Part shown: piece by piece, positions 58,228-64,000 of the stretch
Numbering within the stretch: the first letter of the stretch is position 1
Layout: the number at the start of each line of letters is the position of its first letter
NCBI GenBank assembly: GCA_029990175.1
Contig: JARKIP010000030.1
Coordinates: 18,191,501 to 18,255,500, forward strand
DNA from: Petunia secreta
Taxonomy: Eukaryota > Streptophyta > Magnoliopsida > Solanales > Solanaceae
Length of the DNA: 64,000 nt
Direction: 5' to 3'
The notes under the pieces: model-generated
Database searches by the model: none
Seen by the model: the letters and a program-made list of their open reading frames with translations, nothing else
Told to the model about the DNA's origin: nothing
Made by a program: the position numbers and the translations under genes

Positions 58228-59453
58228 TGTATTGGTCGATTTATGTTTGATCACGCAGAGGACACGTGTTCGATTATGTGGCAAAGCTATAATGGATTCC
58301 GAAGACATGTCTAGGTGAGATCGACATGGAAAAAGCTTCGACTACTGGCGCGATCGATTATGATATATTGAGATCGGAATGTTTCGAAGACAGCCGTTTT
58401 AGCAGATAACTTCAGATGACCTTATCCCATTTTTATCGGAACGAATCCAGCGCAATCCGCGGAACGTGGACAACTGCTGAAGAAACATGGAGAGATGGAG
58501 TTCTTCTAGGGTTGGGAACTCCACGCTTTAGTTCATCTATAAATAGACCCCTATCTCTTCTATTTGAAACTTACGTTGATCAGAACAAGAATACCCCCTT
58601 TTACTTCTATCAAATATATATTACTATCCACTATATCATTGTTGTTACAAAAGTCTCTTATTGTCGTTGCAAGTTCAACCATTGTATTAAACATCAATCA
58701 CGGCTTGATTCAGACGTGGAGGAGGATTTCTCTTTCATCAAAGCATCAACCAACGATTCAATACAATAAGCTTTACCGCTTTAATTTATTTATTATTTAT
58801 TGTTTTCTTGTTATTCGTTTAATTCCATTGTCCAACATACCTGCTTGTCATCATCGTTTTCACTAATTCTCTACTATCGCATTAATTGAAAACTGCTTGA
58901 TTAAGTATATTCGTTGACCAATATCGATCACATTAAAACGACAGTCATCATTGTTTGGTTCGTGGCATTAATTCGATAAAGTCCGTTTAGTCAATTGCAT
59001 CTTATTGTTTCATTCGAAATTGCCATAGAATAAGTCATGTAGCTTCGCGTATTTGACATCGACAATTCAATTCTACTGTAACTTCATTCATCGGACTCTG
59101 TTGAAATAACTTACTCGATATCGAAAGTAACTAGTTTGGCTGCTTTCGAATTCATATTACATTGATTGCTTGTGTTCGTTTAGTTTATCATTGCATCTAG
59201 TGATTCTGCCGATTAATTCCGGAGGCGATCATACTTCGTCTTCGAATTGAATTTTAACATAGTTTTATCGGATCCTTCATTTCATTCACTTGAATTTGTT
59301 ATTTGCATTACGTTCGTTTTAACACGAAAGCGACCAATTATTCGTTAACGTAAATTGCCTATCAATCGATCAAATTGAGATATAAACGGTCGCTTAGACT
59401 CAACTAAATACAAATTTTATTGTGAAACCTGAAATATATTTTTAGAAAATACA
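58228..59453 (+). repeat. 3' LTR of the Tat-like element
   Basis: About 1.23 kb, differing from the 5' LTR at a modest number of positions, which indicates a fairly recent insertion. Confidence 0.88.
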
Positions 59454-60353
59454 CTTTGGGTGCGGTCCTTCTCCTGACTTAACGCGTGATGCTTTGTGCA
59501 CGAGCTGTCTTTTTAAGCATCTATTGTCAATTGCAAAAGTTTAATTAGAGAGTCCAAATTAACATTTGAAGTGTGCTTTAGTATCTTGTCAATATATAGT
59601 AGTGGAGTTGAGAGTAGGGGTATTTATGGTTGTTGGTTTTTAAATTAATAAAATCAACCAAATTAAATAAAATTAAATCCATCGATTTGTTTGTTTTCGG
59701 TTTGGTTTGATTTATCGGACTTTGATAAATAAAATAACAGAGAAGTGAAGAAGAATGAATAAAAAGAACTCTTCCTCAAAATAACATGATAAAGAGAACA
59801 AATGTTGCTCTCTTGGAGCAACTGAAAGTAATTACTTTCTGACAAAAGAAAGAATTGAGATATGAGCACTATATATTTACATGACATATCTGTTTTTAAT
59901 ATTTCATGACTCATATATTAAAATTGGAACATATCAAATTACACTAATTGTAAGACCTTTATATATTTCAATATGAAATCCAGACTCTTTCCTTTTTTAG
60001 AAATTAGCCCAAGGGGTACAATTTGCTGAAAACATATAAAATATTTATATTTAAATTAAATAAAAATATTTTGAATATTAAAATTTTAAAAATTATGTAT
60101 ATAATATGTCAATTTTGGTACCATTTTTCTTAAGCACAATTAATACTAAGAATATAATGAAAAAAAGAAGATAAATTTCATCTTCAATTTTAGAAAGACA
60201 AACATTTTAGTAGAAGTATTAGTAATTGTGATCAACTAAATAGGACCGGAGGAAGTAAAAGAGAAGCTTCATTAGTGGTGTAAAATACTAAAATACAAAG
60301 AACTCTACGTGCTGCCATCGTGCATCTTTACGTGTCACTTTTAAAAATTAGTA
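59454..60353. other. Intergenic, no gene seen
   Basis: AT-rich sequence between the LTR retrotransposon and the Pack-MULE. The short frame at 59663-59914 has no recognisable protein character. Confidence 0.5.
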
Positions 60354-60362
60354 TTTATTTTA
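60354..60362. repeat. Left 9-bp target duplication of the Pack-MULE
   Basis: TTTATTTTA, identical to 62066-62074. Confidence 0.9.
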
Positions 60363-62065
60363 GGGAAAATGGCCAAATTTGCCCCTGTGGTTTGCGAAAT
60401 TGGACAGGGATACCCTCAGTTTAAACTTGAGTCTATGTGTGCCCTCGCCGTTTATGCTTTGGCTCAATATTACCCTTCAGTGGCCAATATTCGCCAATAT
60501 TGCCCTTCATCATAGACGGAAGAAAGATTATGCTTAATTAAGTGTAATTAAGGGCATTTATGTCCCTTACGTATAGCACAGGGGCATATTTGAACCTCTT
60601 TCACCGGTGTAAAACTGATACACATATGAAACTGCAACAATCCAATAAAGTGTCAATTTGACTATTAATTGATAGCACATATCCAAGTATCTCTTTCGCA
60701 GCAATGATTTCCTCTAAATACATTACAAATTTTAGATACCCTTGATGTAACAAATTCAAGATTTGAAGCATGCGCTTAACTTCGACATGTCCTTTTTCCT
60801 CTTAAACTGCTTCTAACTCCAATTTATTTCCCTAGTACTAGGACTCCTCAAAATGTACACATACAAACTAGAAAATCAACCACAGATTTGACACTGAAAA
60901 ACTTCACATAACTTTTCAAAAACTAACCACCCTATGTAAATTACAATCAAAATTAAGAGAAATAAAGCTAACCACTTAACAAATAGTCAGCAGATATAGA
61001 ATATATGTATGATCCATGTATAATATGTTTATAGATGTGCACAATCAGCGTATAATCTATGTATATCAGTAAGGGCTGTAAACAGTAACTCTGGCTGCTA
61101 TATGTGTATAGTAATCAGGTACAATAAGTGAAGAGCTCAAACAAGATGTATACAATAGTACAAATTCACAATATAAGTAGGAAAGCAAAAGTATTTCACA
61201 TTTATATGCTACTTTCATCAAACAAGAACTAAAAATGCAAATGATTTAATTACTCAGTTGCTAACAGGAAGAACCTTCGTGACAATCTCATCACTAAGAG
61301 CAACAATCTGAGAATTTCCTTTTGTTTGTCCAAGCTAGCCAAAGCTTCTTGCAACTCGGCTTCCATTTTCTTTCTTCCTTTAGCAATCTTTTGCTCCACT
61401 TCAAGTTAAGTTTCCTTCTTCATTTTATTCAATGCAGCAGAAATCTCAGCTCTCGCAGCTTTCATTATAGCAGCACCTTGATCTACCAATTGTTTCACTT
61501 CACTAGAAATGTATTTTACATCGTTGAGTTTCTCTTAATCGCACCATCTCTTTTATCCATGAATTTACTTAAATCGAAGTTAGGTTCAACTAATATGAAT
61601 CCCCATAGACCATGTTACTCAATTTAAGCTCAATTCATGTTATAATGATACTGCCTGTGAAATCTTGCTCACATTGCCGGTCCCAAGCCTGGGTAAAGGA
61701 GAAGGGTCGCGATAGGCCAGCTAGCCAGCGTAAAATATTGCCAATCATGATACCTAACAAAACAAACGACAATCTTAGCTAACTCGATTGTTGCAGTTTC
61801 ATATGTGTATCAGTTTTACACCGGTGAAGGAGGTTCAAATATGCCCCTGTGCTATACGTAAGGGACATAAATGCCCTTAATTACACTTAATTAAGCATAA
61901 TCCTTCTTCCGTCTATGATGAAGGGCAATATTGGCGAATATTGGCCACTGGAGGGTAATATTGAGCCAAAGCATAAACGGCGAGGGCACACATAGACTCA
62001 AGTTTAAACGGAGGGTATCCGTGTCCAATTTCGTAAACCACAGGGGCAAATTTGGCCTTTTTCCC
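60363..62065. mobile_element. Pack-MULE, 1.7 kb, with 280-bp terminal inverted repeats
   Basis: The arms 60363-60642 and 61786-62065 are inverted copies with only a handful of mismatches, both starting GGGAAAAWGGCCAAATTTGC. The exact duplication TTTATTTTA flanks the element. The interior has no transposase; it carries a minus-strand piece of a host gene for chloroplast ATP synthase subunit b'. That combination defines a Pack-MULE. The low arm divergence suggests a young insertion. Confidence 0.92.
61255..61575 (-). pseudogene. ATPG: Captured fragment of chloroplast ATP synthase subunit b' (nuclear AtpG)
   Basis: The minus strand, allowing for small breaks, reads EVKQLVDQGAAIMKAARAEI, SAALNKMKKET, a stop in place of Gln, LEVEQKIAKGRKKMEAELQE and ALASLDKQKEI, and in a shifted frame LSDEIVTKVLPV. 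This is the C-terminal helix of ATP synthase subunit b' (subunit II), which forms part of the peripheral stalk in thylakoids. The transit peptide and membrane helix are missing. An in-frame stop and frameshifts show it makes no functional subunit. It lies entirely within the Pack-MULE arms. Confidence 0.82.
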
Positions 62066-62149
62066 TTTATTTTAGCAAATTAAAAGAGATTATGATGCCT
62101 ATTCAATTGTACCTAATTGTTCTGAAATCATAATTAAATTTCACTATAA

Positions 62150-62261
62150 GTTGACGTGGTGGGTCGCAAAAATTGGGAGAAGAAGGCACTTCCCCAACCT
62201 GCTCGAAGAAAGAAGCGCAAATTTCCAGTGACAATTAGAGTTGGATCTCTATTTAGAAGCA
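62150..62261 (+). other. Probable 5'-UTR exon of the second FAR1-related factor gene
   Basis: A purine-rich stretch ends at a good donor (AGAAGCA|GTAAGT, 62262). An acceptor-like TGATGCAG at 63023-63030 lies just before the FAR1 start codon. I infer a leader exon here; its 5' end is unknown. Confidence 0.4.
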
Positions 62262-62408
62262 GTAAGTAGCTGCATTTCCTCGTAATTTGAATTTACTAAA
62301 TAACTGAATGAATAATCAGCAAGGAGTTTAAACAATGTTTCACTAGTTGTCCTTTTGTGCTTTTCAATATAATTCAGAATTAGCATTATACACTTATTTT
62401 AGACATAC

Positions 62409-62600
62409 TTATCTCGTCCCAATTTATATGGCGGAATTTGACTCGACCGAGGAAGAAAGAGAAGATTGGAGTAATGAAAATGTTGATAGTAGCTTTAATA
62501 TTAGTGGGATCCAACTAGGGTAAAGTAGGAAAAATACTAGTATTAAATGTTGGAAGTGTATCATTCTAGACTAAAAAGGAAAGTGTGCCACATGAATTGG
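62409..62600. mobile_element. Degenerate Stowaway-like MITE
   Basis: CTCGTCCCAATTTATATGGC at the left and the inverted GAATTGGGACAGAGGGA at the right resemble the MITE at 37241-37514. It lies in the presumed leader intron of the FAR1-related gene. Confidence 0.6.
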
Positions 62601-63037
62601 GACAGAGGGAAATATGCAAAATATGACTATTTTTTGTTTAAGCGGCCTAGCCACACTCCGGGGAGTGTAAAAATTAAAGAAAGAGCTTCCCTTTTTTATT
62701 CCCTCTCTCAATTTTTCTGCATTATGGTTGTTAAAGAATTAAAGTTGTGGTATTGTAGGTAGTTAAGTGGCAGAGCCACAGCCAGTGAAGGGGAGTGTTG
62801 GAAATTGTATTATGCAAATAAACCAACAACATTTTGTATTCATTTATGTATAAATTTTTGACATAAGGAAAGTTTTCATCGTAGTGGCAAATGTAGTTCA
62901 AAGTTTTTATGTGGCAGGTTTGAAATTCTTGAATTCCCTTGTTGAGATTCCCGACTCCGCCTTACGTTCCTACTGATAGTGTATCTTATTTTCTTCACAA
63001 ACTTGTTGTGTGACTCCATATTTTGATGCAGTGGATC

Positions 63038-63589
63038 ATGGCAGTGGATGAAAACAGTAATGCAACAGATGACGAGGAGATGGTAGAGAGTTCAAGTGGA
63101 AAGGAGGGGACATCAAATGATGTTGATGCTGAAGAAGGGCGTTTGAATATGGAAATGGGGATGGTAGAGAGTTCAAGTGGAAAGGAGCTAACTTCAAATG
63201 ATGGTGAAGCTGAAGGGCGTTCGAATATGGAACCTTATGAGGGTATGGAATTTGAATCAGAAGAAGCTGCTAAAGCATATTATAATGCATATGCAGTACG
63301 TGTGGGGTTTATCGTGCGAGTAGATGCGTTTCGAAAATCTATGCGTAATGGGGAGCGGGTGTGGCGCCGACTTGTGTGTAATAAAGAGGGTTTTAGTAAA
63401 CGTAAGGGAAACCAAAGTGACAAAAAGAAGCGCAGATCAGTCACTAGGGAAGGATGTAAGGCAATGATAATAGTGAAGAAGGAACAGTCTGGAAAATGGG
63501 TTGTTGCTAAATTAGTGAAGGAGCACAATCATCCACTGGTTGCTGCACCTGCTAATACCCATAGAGGTGCGATCTTTTCTCAAACACCG
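63038..63589 (+). CDS. FAR1-related factor, first coding exon (gene continues past the window)
   Basis: Exon 63038-63589 gives 184 residues in phase 0 and ends at CCG|GTGAGT. An acidic N-terminal part has a tandem duplication (MVESSSGKE, TSND and NME repeat). The FAR1 zinc-finger domain follows: YEGMEFESEEAAKAYYNAYA, VGFIVRVDAFRKS, LVCNKEGF, REGCKAMIIVKKEQ and the His pair in VKEHNHPLV. The same family gene at 13922-16135 has its coding exon break a few residues after the same HPLV motif, so a second, coiled-coil exon is expected beyond the window. The ATG at 63026 is also possible and would add four residues; I prefer 63038 because an acceptor site lies between the two. It acts as a nuclear DNA-binding factor. 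Confidence 0.82.
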
Positions 63590-64000
63590 GTGAGTATTTC
63601 AAACTATTTAATAAAATTTGAAATCAGGTTGTAACAACCTATATAAAAAGAACTCTCTCTACACAGCTGGTTATTTCTCAAGTTTACTAAATATTTTTTT
63701 GTTGCATTTCTCTTTATTGTTATCATTCCTTTCTCATCTTACCATAATTAGAACAAAGGATAACAATTTACTTTACATGGTTAAGACATTAGTTGACAGC
63801 TTCTATTATCTTGCTCTGCTTTGTTGCTAAACCATATAATTACCCCCTCCAGGTCTTTCCCCTGTCCCCAGAGTTCTTAGCTAATGCCTATAAGGATTGT
63901 CATGTACTATATTTAGTTCATTATGACATAGGGATGCCTGTTAGTGTTGTATGCATTTGTCATGGAGGATAAGCTGGTTCTGCCGATGCATTGGTGGTTA
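63590..64000 (+). other. Intron or 3' part of the FAR1-related gene, incomplete
   Basis: From the donor at 63590 onward. A possible acceptor (CCTCCAG, about 63854) is followed by a short open stretch that ends in a stop near 63970; its sequence does not resemble the family's second exon. Confidence 0.35.

Larger units (their letters stand above)
51523..59453 (+). mobile_element. Tat-like gypsy LTR retrotransposon, pol mostly deleted, with antisense gene
   Basis: The LTRs at 51523-52746 and 58228-59453 are close copies, both starting TGTATTGGTCGATTT. A primer-binding site and a polypurine tract (TTGGGGGACTA, 58215-58225) define plus orientation. Inside, Gag runs straight into the last part of the integrase, so protease, reverse transcriptase, RNase H and most of integrase are gone. 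A long antisense coding region occupies 57863-55171. Antisense genes after pol are known from the Tat branch of Ty3/gypsy. The flanking bases TTTTG and CTTTG are a weak target duplication. The element cannot move on its own. Confidence 0.85.

Noticed and set aside
61630..61740. Possible piece of a separate repeat (GGTCCCAAGCCTGGG...)
   Set aside because: Looks like a common dispersed repeat within the Pack-MULE interior, but I could not assign it to a class.

Overview
The window is plant nuclear DNA: AT-rich, with spliced genes separated by long stretches of nested transposable elements. The best guess is an asterid eudicot, probably Solanaceae. That is an inference from the repeat families and coding style, not from a database match. 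There is nothing prokaryotic, organellar or viral in the layout.

Host genes: (i) an intronless, full-length plastid BASS4-type transporter at 901-2178 (+); (ii) a two-exon FAR1-related factor at 13922-16135 (-); (iii) a complete 13-exon cyclin H gene at 33585-42472 (+), rebuilt exon by exon with phase preserved to a 327-residue product; (iv) the first coding exon of a second FAR1-related factor at 63038-63589 (+), which runs off the window.

Mobile DNA, left to right. A minus-strand Ty3/gypsy-type array with three LTRs, gag-protease only and a tRNA-Asp-type primer site (2377-11986). Two adjacent MITEs (12061-13080). A 10-kb Mutator-like element (MULE) at 16647-26716, bounded by a perfect 9-bp target duplication, with a MuDR-type transposase on one strand and a DUF1985/Ulp1-protease gene plus a small coiled-coil gene on the other. 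Several MITEs and a foldback cluster (26945-29123). A smaller Ulp-type MULE derivative (29313-33081). A third Ulp-type MULE (42994-51180) that has picked up pieces of host genes (ribosomal protein S5 and a zinc-RING/DUF4206 protein). A Tat-like LTR retrotransposon (51523-59453) with a deleted pol and an antisense coiled-coil gene. A Pack-MULE (60363-62065) with 280-bp inverted repeats carrying a piece of the chloroplast ATP synthase b' gene.

The most unusual signal is shared by the three Ulp-type MULEs. Each has its non-coding DNA, mainly introns, filled with its own short palindrome: ATGTGTACACAT in the 10-kb element, GTATAC in the 8-kb element and CTTGGC-N4-GCCAAG in the 3.8-kb element. The motifs stop at the element borders and are absent from the recognised exons. 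This looks like an element-encoded repeat system, such as binding sites for an element protein or an intron-invading repeat. I do not recognise it as a described feature of these transposons.
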